Translations under genes and position numbers: made by a program | Notes under the pieces: model-generated | What the model saw: only the letters and a program-made list of their open reading frames with translations | The model's database searches: none | Told to the model about the DNA's origin: nothing | Part shown: positions 1 to 8,937 of the stretch, one piece after another | Position numbering within the stretch: the first letter of the stretch is position 1 | Layout of the letters: every line of letters starts with the position of its first letter | Assembly: GCF_030378205.1 (NCBI RefSeq) | Contig: NZ_CP127385.1 | Span: 2,644,001-2,708,000, forward strand | Source of the DNA: Bradyrhizobium sp. NP1 | GTDB lineage: Bacteria; Pseudomonadota; Alphaproteobacteria; Rhizobiales; Xanthobacteraceae | Length of the DNA: 64,000 nucleotides | Reading direction: 5' to 3'

Positions 1-1109
1 CGCATCTGCCCTATCAGCGACCGCCATTGTCGAAGGCGTATCTGAAGGGCACCGGCGGGCCGGACAGCCTGATGTTCCGGCCGCAGAAGTTTTTCGACGA
101 TCAGAAGGTCGAGCTGTTGGCCGATCACGCGGTCGCCATCGACCGCGCCGCGCGCAAGCTGAAGCTCGCCTCGGGCCAATCGCTCGACTACGGCCATTTG
201 GTGCTGGCGACCGGCGCGCGCAACCGCCTGATCGACATCCCCAACGCCAACCTGCCCAATGTGCGCTACCTGCGTATCCTCGACGACAGCGAGGATCTGC
301 GTGCCCGGATCGCCGCGAGCAGGCATGTCGTGGTCATCGGCGCCGGATTCATTGGCCTCGAATTCGCCGCCACTGCGCGCATCAAGGGGCTGGAGGTCGA
401 CGTCATCGAGCTCGCAAGCCGGGTGATGGCGCGCGCCGTGACGGCCGAAGTGTCCGACTATTTCCAGAAGCGTCATACGCAAGCCGGCATCCGCATCCGT
501 CTCGGCGTGCAGGTCACCAGCATCGAGGCCGACGGTAGCAAGGTGACCGGTGTCTCCCTGAGCGACGGCCACCACATCCCGGCGGATCTCGTCGTGGTCG
601 GCGTCGGCGTGCTGCCCAATGTCGAGCTCGCGGCCGAAGCCGGCCTGCCGGTTGCGTCGGGCATCATCGTCAATGAGCATCTCTTGACCGCCGATCCCCA
701 TATCTCCGCGATCGGAGATTGCGCGCTGTTCGCAAGCCCGCGCTTCGGCGGCTCGCTGCGGCTGGAATCGGTGCAGAACGCGACCGACCAGGCGCGCTGT
801 GTCGCGGCGCGATTGACCGGCGACGACAAGGCCTATGACGGCCTGCCGTGGTTCTGGAGCGACCAGGCCGACGACAAGCTGCAGATCGCCGGGCTGACCA
901 CCGGCTACGACCAGGTGGTGATGCGCGGCGACCCCGCAAAGAAGGCGTTTTCGGCGTTCTGCTACAAGGCCGGAAAGCTGGTCGGGATCGAATCCATCAA
1001 CCGCGCCGGCGATCACATGTTCGGCCGCCGGCTGCTCGCCGCGAACGGCTCCATTTCGCCGCAGCAGGCGGCCGATCTCAGTTTCGATCTGAAGAAGGCG
1101 CTGGGTTGA
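1..1109 (+). CDS. FAD-dependent ferredoxin/rubredoxin reductase-like oxidoreductase (5' end cut by window)
   Basis: This flavoprotein probably passes electrons from NAD(P)H to a small ferredoxin, as in P450 and ring-hydroxylase systems. The reading frame is open from base 3 and begins in HLPYQRPPLSKAYLKG, a stretch typical of the family just after the N-terminal FAD motif, so roughly 35-40 residues lie outside the window. Visible parts are the central NAD-binding Rossmann motif (VVVIGAGFIGLEFA), the second FAD contact (ISAIGDCALF) and a C-terminal reductase domain beginning near LPWFWSDQADDKLQIAG. A TTG at 27 is an internal codon and not the start. No ferredoxin or P450 lies directly downstream; any partner would be upstream of the window. 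The family call is secure; the electron partner is unknown. Confidence 0.85.
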   Translation, partial: HLPYQRPPLSKAYLKGTGGPDSLMFRPQKFFDDQKVELLADHAVAIDRAARKLKLASGQSLDYGHLVLATGARNRLIDIPNANLPNVRYLRILDDSEDLRARIAASRHVVVIGAGFIGLEFAATARIKGLEVDVIELASRVMARAVTAEVSDYFQKRHTQAGIRIRLGVQVTSIEADGSKVTGVSLSDGHHIPADLVVVGVGVLPNVELAAEAGLPVASGIIVNEHLLTADPHISAIGDCALFASPRFGGSLRLESVQNATDQARCVAARLTGDDKAYDGLPWFWSDQADDKLQIAGLTTGYDQVVMRGDPAKKAFSAFCYKAGKLVGIESINRAGDHMFGRRLLAANGSISPQQAADLSFDLKKALG

Positions 1110-1111
1110 CT

Positions 1112-1278
1112 TTTCCCTCTCCCCTTGTGGGAGAGGGTGCCTGAGATGCGAAGCATCGAAGGCGGGTGAGGGGTCCTTAGCATGCTGACCCCTCACCCGG
1201 CTCGAATTCGCTTTGCTCATTCTCGCCACGCTAAGAGCGAGCTTCGCTCGTCTCGGCTCCCACAAGGGGAGAGGGAAA
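1112..1278. repeat. Palindromic intergenic repeat with 22-bp inverted ends
   Basis: Between two convergent genes, bases 1112-1133 (TTTCCCTCTCCCCTTGTGGG and two more) are the exact reverse complement of 1257-1278. A nested 11-bp pair, GGGTGAGGGGT (1164-1174) and ACCCCTCACCC (1188-1198), lies inside. The CCCTCTCCCC/GGGTGAGGGG composition is that of a repeat I know from many Bradyrhizobiaceae intergenic regions. It may fold as a bidirectional hairpin between the convergent transcripts, but it has no T-tract. Confidence 0.8.
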
Positions 1279-1290
1279 CGTCCCCCTGCG

Positions 1291-2208
1291 TCAGACTGTC
1301 TTAAGAACTGCTCCGACCTCTACAGCCGTCGGCATCGACGGTGCCGCGCCCATCCGCTGCACGCAGATCGAGGCAGCGAGGTTGGCATAATCAAGCGCAT
1401 CGCGAATGGCCGCGCCCTCGGCGAGGCGCGCAGCCAGGGCGCCGACGAAGCAGTCGCCCGCGCCGGTGGTGTCGACCGCTGTAACGGCGTGGCCGGGAAT
1501 GACCAGCGGCGTGTCGTCGGCCAGCGCCAGCGCACCACGCCGGCCCAGCGTCACGCAGATGATTTGAGTTTTGTTGACGCGGAGGCGACGCGCGGCGTCG
1601 ATGAATGTTGCGTCTTCATCGCTGTCGCGCAGTTCGGTCCCGGCCAGCACGCCAAGCTCGGTCTCGTTGAGCACGAGGATATCGACGAGGCCGAGCAGCG
1701 CGTGATCGAACGCGACGGCCGGCGCCGGGTTGAGGATCGTGGTGGCGCCCGTCGCGCGCGCCCGCGTGAAGAAGGCGGCAATCGTCGCAAGCGGAATTTC
1801 GAGCTGGCTGACCGCGACGTCGCCGCGTGCCAGCGGCGCCGATGAGACATCGTCGACTGTCAGGTGCGCATTGGCGCCGCCGATGACGACGATGGTGTTG
1901 TCGGCACTGGCGACCGTGATGAGGGCAGTTCCGGTGTGGGCCGCCGCGGTCTGCTGCACGAAGCTGACATCCACGCCTTGCGCCGCCAGAAAGGTTCGCA
2001 GCTGCGCACCGAACGCATCGACGCCGATCCGGCCGATCAGCATGGTCGGCGCGCCCAGCTTGCTAGCTGCGACCGCCTGGTTCGCGCCCTTGCCGCCGGG
2101 AAAATACAGCACCTCGTGGCCAGCGACGGTTTCGCCGACGCGCGGATGCCGCTCGGCGGTTGCCACAACATCCATGTTGATGCTGCCGGCGACGACGACG
2201 CGACCCAT
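1291..2208 (-). CDS. rbsK: Ribokinase
   Basis: Ribokinase phosphorylates D-ribose to ribose 5-phosphate with ATP in the cytoplasm. The 305-residue length is normal. The N terminus has the PfkB signature 1 region (GSINMDVV, then PGGKGANQAVAASKLG near residues 37-52), and the second signature is DTTGAGDCFVGALAA with the predicted catalytic base at Asp252. The gene lies 20 bp downstream of a second PfkB-family kinase, so the two are probably cotranscribed. No ribose transporter is adjacent, and the true substrate could be another pentose or a nucleoside-derived sugar. Confidence 0.85.
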   Translation of the reverse strand: MGRVVVAGSINMDVVATAERHPRVGETVAGHEVLYFPGGKGANQAVAASKLGAPTMLIGRIGVDAFGAQLRTFLAAQGVDVSFVQQTAAAHTGTALITVASADNTIVVIGGANAHLTVDDVSSAPLARGDVAVSQLEIPLATIAAFFTRARATGATTILNPAPAVAFDHALLGLVDILVLNETELGVLAGTELRDSDEDATFIDAARRLRVNKTQIICVTLGRRGALALADDTPLVIPGHAVTAVDTTGAGDCFVGALAARLAEGAAIRDALDYANLAASICVQRMGAAPSMPTAVEVGAVLKTV

Positions 2209-2228
2209 TTCTCCCCCGTCAGCCAGGC

Positions 2229-3122
2229 TCAGACCCTGGCCTCGAACTCCTGCCTGACCTTCTCGAGGTCGGCCAGCGTCGGCAGCCCGGCCTCGTTACC
2301 GAGGCGCTGCACCTTGTAGGCGGAAGCCGCGCGCGCGAACGCAAAATGCTCGCGCCAGCTCTGGTCGGGATGGGCGAGGTAGGAATAGACATAGGCGCCG
2401 TGGAAGACGTCACCGGCGCCGTTGGTGTCGATCACGCGTTCGCGCGGGACCGGCAGCGCCGGCTGGGTGTGGACATGGCCGGTCTCGTCGTACCAGAGCA
2501 GGCCGCGCTCGCCGAGCGTGATGCCGCCGATCCGGCAGCCGCGGCTCTTGAGATAATCCAGCATCTTCTCCGGCGTCAGGTCCATCTGTTCGCACAGCCG
2601 TTCGGCGACGATGGCGACATCGATGAATTCCAGCAGCTCGTGGGTGTTGGTGCGCAGGCCACCGCCGTCGAGCGAGGTCAGGATACCTTCCTCGCGGCAC
2701 AGCCTGGCATAGTGGATCGCGGCGTCGGGCTGGTGGCCGTCGATATGCAGCGCGCGGCAGTTGCCGAGATTGAGCAGCGGAAAGGGGTGGATGTGGGCGT
2801 CGTCGCGGCAGCGGACGATGGCGCGCTTGCCGTCCTTGGGCATGATGAAGGACAGCGACGACGAATTGACCTTGCGCGGATGCACGGAGATTCCGTACTT
2901 CGCGCTCATGTCCTGAAACATCCGGCCCAGCCAGTCATTGGCGACGGTCGCGATCAGGTCCGGCACGATCCCGAGCTTGGCGCAGCAGAAGGCCGCGGTC
3001 ACCGCATTGCCGCCGAACGAGATGGCATAGGCGTCGGCGACATGCTTCTCATCGCCGGTCGGAAAATGGTCGGTGATGAAGGTGACGTCGATATAGGTCT
3101 GTCCGATGAAGAGAGCCTGCAT
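2229..3122 (-). CDS. PfkB-family carbohydrate kinase
   Basis: A 297-residue sugar or nucleoside kinase of the ribokinase/PfkB superfamily. It has the glycine-rich N-terminal motif (AISFGGNAVTAAFCCAKLG, residues 33-51) and the C-terminal signature IDTNGAGDVFHGAY with catalytic Asp238. I place the start at the ATG at 3122 because it gives the usual MQALFIGQTYIDVT N terminus and has a GGAAGA Shine-Dalgarno six bases upstream; the frame is open for 13 more codons upstream but these look non-coding. It is the first gene of a pair with rbsK. The substrate cannot be read from sequence; family members act on fructose, adenosine, KDG and tagatose 6-phosphate. Confidence 0.8.
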   Translation of the reverse strand: MQALFIGQTYIDVTFITDHFPTGDEKHVADAYAISFGGNAVTAAFCCAKLGIVPDLIATVANDWLGRMFQDMSAKYGISVHPRKVNSSSLSFIMPKDGKRAIVRCRDDAHIHPFPLLNLGNCRALHIDGHQPDAAIHYARLCREEGILTSLDGGGLRTNTHELLEFIDVAIVAERLCEQMDLTPEKMLDYLKSRGCRIGGITLGERGLLWYDETGHVHTQPALPVPRERVIDTNGAGDVFHGAYVYSYLAHPDQSWREHFAFARAASAYKVQRLGNEAGLPTLADLEKVRQEFEARV

Positions 3123-3338
3123 TCGTCTTCCATGGGCTGATGGATGGTCCCCGCCCGGCATTACAATCTTAGCATCTCGCGGCGGCGATGTTCGCTGAAA
3201 ATTTTCGCAAACCGCTCGTGTTAGTCGCTAAGATGGGTGCGGGTAGCATGCGGCCGTTGCACGACCGCGCCAACGTCCGCTCACAACGGCCGGCTGCCGT
3301 CCTGGTTCCGGACGGCAAACACAAAAGGGGAGAAGGCA

Positions 3339-4598
3339 ATGACGGTCTATTCCGGTCCCGTGTTCGAGATGGCGGCAAACCAGTTCAACGTGATCGCCAA
3401 CTATCTCGAAATTCCGATGGACGAGCGCGACCGTCTGCTGATGCCCAAGCGTGCCGTCACGGTGTCATGCCCGATCCACCGTGACGACGGCACCACCGCG
3501 GTGTTCGAGGGTTACCGCGTGCAGCACCATCTGACGCTCGGCCCGACCAAGGGCGGCACGCGCTTTGCGCCCACCGTCGACATCGGCGAGGTGGCGGCGC
3601 TGGCGATCTGGATGAGCTGGAAATGCGCGCTGGCGGGCCTGCCCTATGGCGGCGCCAAGGGCGGCGTCAATGTCGATCTCTCCAAGATCTCCAGGCGCGA
3701 GCTCGAGGCATTGTCGCGGCGCTACATGCAGGAGATGATTCCCTTCGTCGGCCCGCACACCGACGTGATGGCGCCCGACATGGGCACCAACGAGCAGGTG
3801 ATGGCGTGGTTCATGGATACCTATTCCATGTACCAGGGCCAGACCGTCACCGAGATCGTCACCGGCAAGCCGGTATCGTCGGGCGGCACGCTCGGCCGGC
3901 GCGAGGCGACGGGCCGCGGCGTCGCCCACCTGGCGAAACGTGTGATGAAGGAGCTTTCGATCAACCTCTCCGGCTCCACGGCCGTCGTCCAGGGCTTCGG
4001 CAATGTCGGCTCCTACGCCGCGCTCGATCTGCATCATTTCGGGCTGAAGGTGATCGCGGTCAGCGATCACACCGGCGCGCTGTTTGACGAAAGAGGGCTC
4101 GATATCCCGGCGCTGATGCGCCATGCGGCCACCCATGGCAGCATCGCCGGCTTCTCCAACCAGTTGCAGTTCGACCCGGCGCAGATCCTGACGCTGCCCT
4201 GCGAGGTGCTGGTGCCGGCGGCGCTGGAGCGCGTCATCGACGCCGGGGTCGCCGAGAAGCTGCGATGCCGGGTGCTCGCGGAAGGCGCCAACGGGCCGAC
4301 CACGCCGGATGCAGACCTCGTGCTGGAGAAGCGGCAGGACGAGGTCTTTCTCATTCCGGACATCCTCTGCAATTCGGGCGGCGTCGTCGTCAGCTATTTC
4401 GAATGGGTGCAGGATCTGCAGCAATTGTTCTGGGAAGAAGAGGAAGTGACGCGGCGCGAATACCAGATACTGGACCGCGCTTTCGACCAGATGCTGGTCC
4501 GCGCCAGGGCCGACAAGGTGCCGCATCGCACCGCCGCCATGGCGATCGGGGTGGAGAAGGTGCGCGCCGCCAAGAACACCCGCGGGCTGTTTCCGTGA
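3339..4598 (+). CDS. Glu/Leu/Phe/Val dehydrogenase family protein
   Basis: An NAD(P)-dependent amino-acid dehydrogenase that interconverts an amino acid (probably glutamate) and its 2-oxo acid plus ammonia. The 419-residue length fits the hexameric class. LPYGGAKGGVNVDL carries the catalytic-region Lys107, and a Rossmann domain begins at VVQGFGNVGSYAAL. The ATG at 3339 is chosen because GGGGAGAAGG precedes it closely; the 34 upstream in-frame codons lack protein-like character. It starts 216 bp from a divergently transcribed kinase pair, so the shared spacer should hold both promoters. The stop overlaps the start of a VOC protein. Specificity for glutamate over branched-chain or aromatic amino acids is not settled by what I can see. 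Confidence 0.85.
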   Translation: MTVYSGPVFEMAANQFNVIANYLEIPMDERDRLLMPKRAVTVSCPIHRDDGTTAVFEGYRVQHHLTLGPTKGGTRFAPTVDIGEVAALAIWMSWKCALAGLPYGGAKGGVNVDLSKISRRELEALSRRYMQEMIPFVGPHTDVMAPDMGTNEQVMAWFMDTYSMYQGQTVTEIVTGKPVSSGGTLGRREATGRGVAHLAKRVMKELSINLSGSTAVVQGFGNVGSYAALDLHHFGLKVIAVSDHTGALFDERGLDIPALMRHAATHGSIAGFSNQLQFDPAQILTLPCEVLVPAALERVIDAGVAEKLRCRVLAEGANGPTTPDADLVLEKRQDEVFLIPDILCNSGGVVVSYFEWVQDLQQLFWEEEEVTRREYQILDRAFDQMLVRARADKVPHRTAAMAIGVEKVRAAKNTRGLFP

Positions 4599-5446
4599 TC
4601 TCTGGCCTCGACCACGTCGTCGCGCTGGTCGGCGACATCGAGCAGGCGCAATCGGCCTATCGGACTCTGCTGGGATGCGCGCCGTCGTGGCAAAGCGCCG
4701 GCGACGGGTCGCAAACGGTGCTGTTCACGCTCGACAACGTCTCGATCGAGCTGATGGCGCCTGAGGGCTCCTCTGACGGCGCCGGGCATATCCGAAGCGT
4801 GCTTGCGGCGCAGGGCGAGGGGCTCGCGAGCCTCTGCTTTGCGACCTCAGACATCGCAAAAATGCATCGCAGGCTGGAGCGCGTGGCGCTGCAGCCCGAG
4901 CCGGTCGCTACCGTCGAGGGGCGCGATGCGCGGTCGGGCGCGACGCTCTCCTGGAAGCGCACCCGCACCACCACCGAGCTGTCGCGCGGCGTTCGGATGT
5001 TCTTCCTTGAACTCTCGGGCGAGCGCCCGCGCTCGGCTGCGACCTCGGCCTCGCCGGTGCTCGGGCTCGACCATGTCGTGGTGTCCACAGGCGATCCCGA
5101 ACGCGCCGCCGCGCTCTATGGCGCGCGGCTCGGCCTCGACATGGCACTGGACCGCTCGCATCCGGATTGGGGCCGGCTGATGTTCTTCCGCTGCGGCGAC
5201 CTCATCGTCGAGGTCGTGCACCGCAAGGATGCCGACGCCGATCCGGCGCACGATCAATTGTGGGGATTGAGCTGGCGCGTCGCCGATATCGACGCAGCGC
5301 GGACGCGGCTCGTGGACGCAGGGCTTGATGTTTCGGAAGTGCGGATCGGCCGCAAGCCCGGCACCCGCGTCATGAGCGTCCGCAGCGGCACCTGCGGCAT
5401 CCAGACGCTCATGATCGAGCGCACGCCGCGGGCGGAAAGCGCTTAA
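4595..5446 (+). CDS. VOC (glyoxalase/bleomycin resistance) superfamily protein with two domains
   Basis: This 283-residue protein contains two vicinal-oxygen-chelate modules, one starting at ISGLDHVVALVGDIEQA and the second near residue 155 at LGLDHVVVSTGDPERAAAL. Such proteins bind a divalent metal and act as isomerases, epimerases, dioxygenases or resistance proteins. Translation most likely starts at a GTG (4595-4597) that overlaps the TGA of the upstream dehydrogenase (GTGA), implying translational coupling. The frame is open for 110 further codons upstream, but that region lies entirely inside the dehydrogenase gene. The 3' end overlaps the convergent dihydroorotate dehydrogenase paralogue by 4 bp. 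The reaction is unknown. Confidence 0.75.
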   Translation: MISGLDHVVALVGDIEQAQSAYRTLLGCAPSWQSAGDGSQTVLFTLDNVSIELMAPEGSSDGAGHIRSVLAAQGEGLASLCFATSDIAKMHRRLERVALQPEPVATVEGRDARSGATLSWKRTRTTTELSRGVRMFFLELSGERPRSAATSASPVLGLDHVVVSTGDPERAAALYGARLGLDMALDRSHPDWGRLMFFRCGDLIVEVVHRKDADADPAHDQLWGLSWRVADIDAARTRLVDAGLDVSEVRIGRKPGTRVMSVRSGTCGIQTLMIERTPRAESA

Positions 5447-6534
5447 GCGTCGACGCCAACCGCATCGGCGACGTTCCCGAATCCATCGCGCGCCAGAAGC
5501 GCGGAAAGGCCCGTCGTGATCGTGCGCACGACGCCGGGGCCCTCATAGATCAGGGCCGTCAGCAGTTGCACGAGCGAGGCACCGAGCCGGATTTTCGCAT
5601 AGGCGTCCTCGGCGGTCGCAATGCCACCGGCGCCGATCAGGACATGGCGCTTGCGATCCATGCGGCGGAAAGCCTCGCGGATGCAGAAGTCGGCCAGCGC
5701 CGCCGCCGCTGGACCCGACACCGCGCCGGGCATGGCGCGCAGCACGGAGCCCGGCGTACGCATGTGCTCCGGTTTGACCGGCGGCAGGTTGAACATGAAG
5801 CCGGAGACGAAGGATCTGATGTCGGCGGCCGCAAGCACGCGTTCGATCGCCGCGATGCCGCCGAGCGGCGAGACCTTCAGGAACACCGGGAGCGAGAGCT
5901 GCAATTCGGAAAGCGCGGCAAGGCAGGCGTCGAGATGGGCGGCATCCGCGAAGAAGTCGCGGCCATCAGCCGTGTTCGGGCACGACAGGTTCAGCATCAG
6001 ATAGTCGGCGCGGGGCGCCAACACCTTGGTCGCCGCGACGTACTCGCCGATGATCTGGTCGGCCGCGAGCGGTGGCGCGCCGGGGCCGCGATTGGTGACC
6101 ACGAGGTTGATGCCGAGCGGCACCGGCAGCCGCACCTGCGCCAGCCGCCCGGCGATGATGGTCGCGCCGTCATTGGGCAGGCCGTAATGCACGACGATGC
6201 CCTTGTCCTCGGGTATCCGCCACAGTCGCGGCTTCGGATTGCCTTGCGACGGGTCGATCGAGACCGAACCGATCTCGATCGAGCCGAAGCCGAGCCCGGC
6301 CAGGGCCGTAATCGCCGCGCCGCTCTTGTCGAAGCCGGCGGCCAGCCCAATCGGCGTCGGGAAGCGCAACCCCGCGACCGTGGTGGCGAGCCGTACGTCG
6401 TCGGCAGCGGTGACGGCGCGCATCGCGCCCGCGGCCCAGCCGAACGAGGCACCGCTCGCGATCGCGAGATGATGGGCGGTCTCCGGATCGAGCCGGAACA
6501 GCAGGGGCCGAAGCAGCGTCGCGTAGATGCTCAT
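5443..6534 (-). CDS. Dihydroorotate dehydrogenase-like flavoprotein (PyrD paralogue)
   Basis: A 363-residue FMN-barrel protein with the overall length and N-terminal extension of class 2 (membrane, quinone-linked) dihydroorotate dehydrogenases: RPLLFRLDPETAHHLA, then IGLAAGFDKSGA (residues 62-73) and GNPKPRLWRIPED (98-110). The active-site loop reads NLSCPNT with Cys185, as in class 1 enzymes, where class 2 enzymes normally have serine (SSPNT). The usual GFNNDG segment is YGLPNDG. It may be a PyrD paralogue with another substrate instead of the biosynthetic enzyme. It is divergent from a TetR regulator 98 bp away, which may control it. Confidence 0.7.
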   Translation of the reverse strand: MSIYATLLRPLLFRLDPETAHHLAIASGASFGWAAGAMRAVTAADDVRLATTVAGLRFPTPIGLAAGFDKSGAAITALAGLGFGSIEIGSVSIDPSQGNPKPRLWRIPEDKGIVVHYGLPNDGATIIAGRLAQVRLPVPLGINLVVTNRGPGAPPLAADQIIGEYVAATKVLAPRADYLMLNLSCPNTADGRDFFADAAHLDACLAALSELQLSLPVFLKVSPLGGIAAIERVLAAADIRSFVSGFMFNLPPVKPEHMRTPGSVLRAMPGAVSGPAAAALADFCIREAFRRMDRKRHVLIGAGGIATAEDAYAKIRLGASLVQLLTALIYEGPGVVRTITTGLSALLARDGFGNVADAVGVDA

Positions 6535-6632
6535 GTCCTTGATCCATGCATCGCGGGCCGGGAGACGCTACTGCCGTTCTCAAACGCGCGGGCGCATGCT
6601 ATCCATGCCGGCGACATCATCGAGCACGTAAT

Positions 6633-7340
6633 TTGGCCAAGGCAAAGCGAATCCTGAAGTGGCAGCGCGACCCCGAGGGGATGCGGATCCGCATTCTCGA
6701 GGCCGCGAAGCAGGAATTTGCCGCCCACGGCCTCGCCGGCGCGCGGGTCGACCGCATTGCGGCAAAGGCCGGCGCCAACAAGCGCATGCTGTATTACCAT
6801 GTCGGCAACAAGGAAGACCTCTACCTCACGGTGCTCGAAGCCGCCTACGAGAAGATCCGGGTCGAGGAGCGCGGGCTCGATCTGGAACATCTCGAGCCGC
6901 CCGAGGCGATCGCGCGGCTGATCGATTTCACCTGGAACTATTTCATCCGCAATCCGGAATTCCTCGCGCTGCTGCAGACCGAGAATCTCGCCTGCGCGCG
7001 TCATTTGAAGCGCTCGGCCAAGGTCAAGATGATGCATTCGCCTTTTGTCGAGATGATCCGCACCGTGGTGCGGCGCGGCGTCGAGAGCGGAGACTTCCAG
7101 GTCGCGGTCGACCCCGTTCAGCTTTACATCTCGATCGCGGCGCTCGGCTTCTTCTATCTCTCCAACAGCGCGACGCTGAGCGTGATCTTCGGCCGCGACC
7201 TGTTATCTCCCGCGGCACGCGATGAACGGCTCCGGCACATGACCGCGCTGGTGCTGGCTGCCCTGACGGGCCAGTCGACGTCGCTGTTCGAAAGGAACAA
7301 GCGGCCGCGGCCGCGCGTTCCCGCGCCGCAGACCGCTTGA
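6633..7340 (+). CDS. TetR/AcrR family transcriptional regulator
   Basis: A 235-residue one-component regulator. The N-terminal helix-turn-helix runs from about RIRILEAAKQEFAAHG through VDRIAAKAGANKRMLYYHVG, followed by a helical ligand-binding domain containing FTWNYFIRNPEFLALLQTE. The frame opens at 6546, but a TTG at 6633 gives the family-like N terminus LAKAKRILKWQRDP and avoids a poor leader; no strong Shine-Dalgarno is visible, so the start is uncertain by some tens of codons. It is divergent from the dihydroorotate dehydrogenase-like gene and lies 181 bp upstream of the enolase-superfamily operon, so it could control either. The ligand is unknown. Confidence 0.8.
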   Translation: MAKAKRILKWQRDPEGMRIRILEAAKQEFAAHGLAGARVDRIAAKAGANKRMLYYHVGNKEDLYLTVLEAAYEKIRVEERGLDLEHLEPPEAIARLIDFTWNYFIRNPEFLALLQTENLACARHLKRSAKVKMMHSPFVEMIRTVVRRGVESGDFQVAVDPVQLYISIAALGFFYLSNSATLSVIFGRDLLSPAARDERLRHMTALVLAALTGQSTSLFERNKRPRPRVPAPQTA

Positions 7341-7521
7341 ATCGGGAATCGCCAGGCGCCAGCCGAACGACGTATCGCAAGGCCGGACTGCAAGGCTGCA
7401 CTGCAGCCGGCGGTTCACGCTGGACAGTATTTATCCAGCAGGTTAATTTCTCTGACGAACCAATTGAGCAGGGAGAGCCGGACGTGATCGGGCCGCAGGG
7501 CGATTTTCACGCGAGGCGCGC

Positions 7522-8937
7522 GTGACCAGGGGACAATCGATACCGCTTCGTTTCGCGCTGCGCGATATCCAGTTTTTTGAGCGCCCAGTGCCGTTCGTCC
7601 GGCCGTTCCGCTTCGGCGCGGTGACGGTCACGGGCGCGGTACAGGTGTTCGTGCGCGCCGAGATCGAGCTCGAAGGCGGCAAGCGGTCGGTCGGCGGCAC
7701 GGCCGAGCTGCTGGCGCCGAAATGGTTCGACAAGCGGCCGCAATTGTCGCCGGACGAGACCGTCGACGAATTGCGCCGCGCGCTCCTGATCGCGCGTGGG
7801 CTCTATCTCGGCCACGGCGGTCTCGAGACCGCTTTCGGCCTGCACGCGGCCAGCATCAACGCCCAGCTCGAGGCCTGCGCGAAGGAGGGCATTCCGCCGC
7901 TCGCCGCGGCTTACGGTCCTGCGGAAATCGACAAGGCGATCCTGGATGCGGTGCTGCGCGGCGCGGGCATCAACTTCTTCGACGGCATGGCGCAGAACAT
8001 CGCCGGCATCGACGCGCGGCTGTCGCGCGATCTCGCCGACGACGACATCGCGCGCTTCCTTGCGGGCCGGAAGCGGCTGGAGCGCATCGCACTGCGGCAC
8101 ACGGTCGGCCTCGACGACCGGGTCGAGGGCGAGGGTGGTGTTGCCGACGCGAAGGAGAATGCGGGCGCGCGCTATTTCAAGCTTAAGCTCGGCGGCGACC
8201 CGCAAGCCGATGCCACCAGGCTGACCCGCATCGGCAAGGAGCTGAAATCGCTGCCTTACGATTATCAGGTCACGCTCGACGCCAACGAGCAATATGCCGA
8301 TCTTGCAGCACTCGGCGCGCTGATGGATCGCCTAGAACGCGACGCCGAGCTGCGCCCGATCGCGTCGAAACTGCTCTATCTCGAGCAGCCAATGCCGCGC
8401 GACGTCACGCGGGCCTCGCCGCTCGGGGCGCTCTCGCGCCACGGCTTCATCATCGACGAGGCCGATGACTCCTATGATGCCTTCGTCGCGGCTCGCGGCC
8501 TCGGCTATCGCGGCATCTCCTCGAAATCCTGCAAGGGCTTTTACAAGTCGATCGTCAATGCGACGCGAGCCGCCAAATGGAGCGCGCAAGGCGAGGCCTG
8601 CTTCATCAGCGGCGAGGACCTGACCTGTCAGGCCGGCCTCTCCGTGCAGCAGGATCTCGCGCTCTGCGCGCTGATCGGCGCGACCCACAGCGAGCGAAAC
8701 GGCCATCATTATGTCGACGGCTTTGCCGATACGCCGGCAAGCGAGGCCAACGCGTTCCTCGCCGCGCATGGCGATCTCTACACCGGTGGCGACAAGGTCC
8801 GGCTCGCCATTCATGATGGCGAGCTTTTGACAGGTTCACTGACCGCGACAGGCTTTGCCTCCGCGGTCCACCCGGATTGGTCGGCGATATCGCCGCTGAA
8901 ACAGCCAAAAGAAAGAACAAGGGAGCAAGCGAGATGA
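7522..8937 (+). CDS. Enolase-superfamily (mandelate racemase/muconate lactonizing-like) enzyme
   Basis: A 471-residue enzyme expected to abstract a proton alpha to a carboxylate using Mg2+, giving racemisation, epimerisation or dehydration. The barrel shows the ordered motifs FKLKLGGD (candidate base Lys220/Lys222), LDANEQ (Asp253), LEQPMPRD (Glu288), IDEADD (Asp312) and GISSKSCKG (Lys335), which match the strand-by-strand layout of the superfamily; the three acids are the predicted metal ligands. It is longer than most members (about 370-400). Translation starts at a GTG at 7522 with GAGG about 7 bases upstream. It heads a four-gene operon and overlaps the next gene by 4 bp. I cannot assign the substrate; a sugar acid is plausible from the neighbours. 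Confidence 0.75.
   Translation: MTRGQSIPLRFALRDIQFFERPVPFVRPFRFGAVTVTGAVQVFVRAEIELEGGKRSVGGTAELLAPKWFDKRPQLSPDETVDELRRALLIARGLYLGHGGLETAFGLHAASINAQLEACAKEGIPPLAAAYGPAEIDKAILDAVLRGAGINFFDGMAQNIAGIDARLSRDLADDDIARFLAGRKRLERIALRHTVGLDDRVEGEGGVADAKENAGARYFKLKLGGDPQADATRLTRIGKELKSLPYDYQVTLDANEQYADLAALGALMDRLERDAELRPIASKLLYLEQPMPRDVTRASPLGALSRHGFIIDEADDSYDAFVAARGLGYRGISSKSCKGFYKSIVNATRAAKWSAQGEACFISGEDLTCQAGLSVQQDLALCALIGATHSERNGHHYVDGFADTPASEANAFLAAHGDLYTGGDKVRLAIHDGELLTGSLTATGFASAVHPDWSAISPLKQPKERTREQAR

Noticed and set aside
1112..1278. A Rho-independent terminator for the first gene.
   Set aside because: The arms are 123 bp apart with nested repeats and no T-tract, and the composition is that of a dispersed intergenic repeat.
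4265..4594. A longer N terminus for the VOC protein, in frame from 4265.
   Set aside because: The extension lies wholly inside the dehydrogenase gene and has no VOC-like sequence; the GTGA overlap at 4595 gives a normal domain start.
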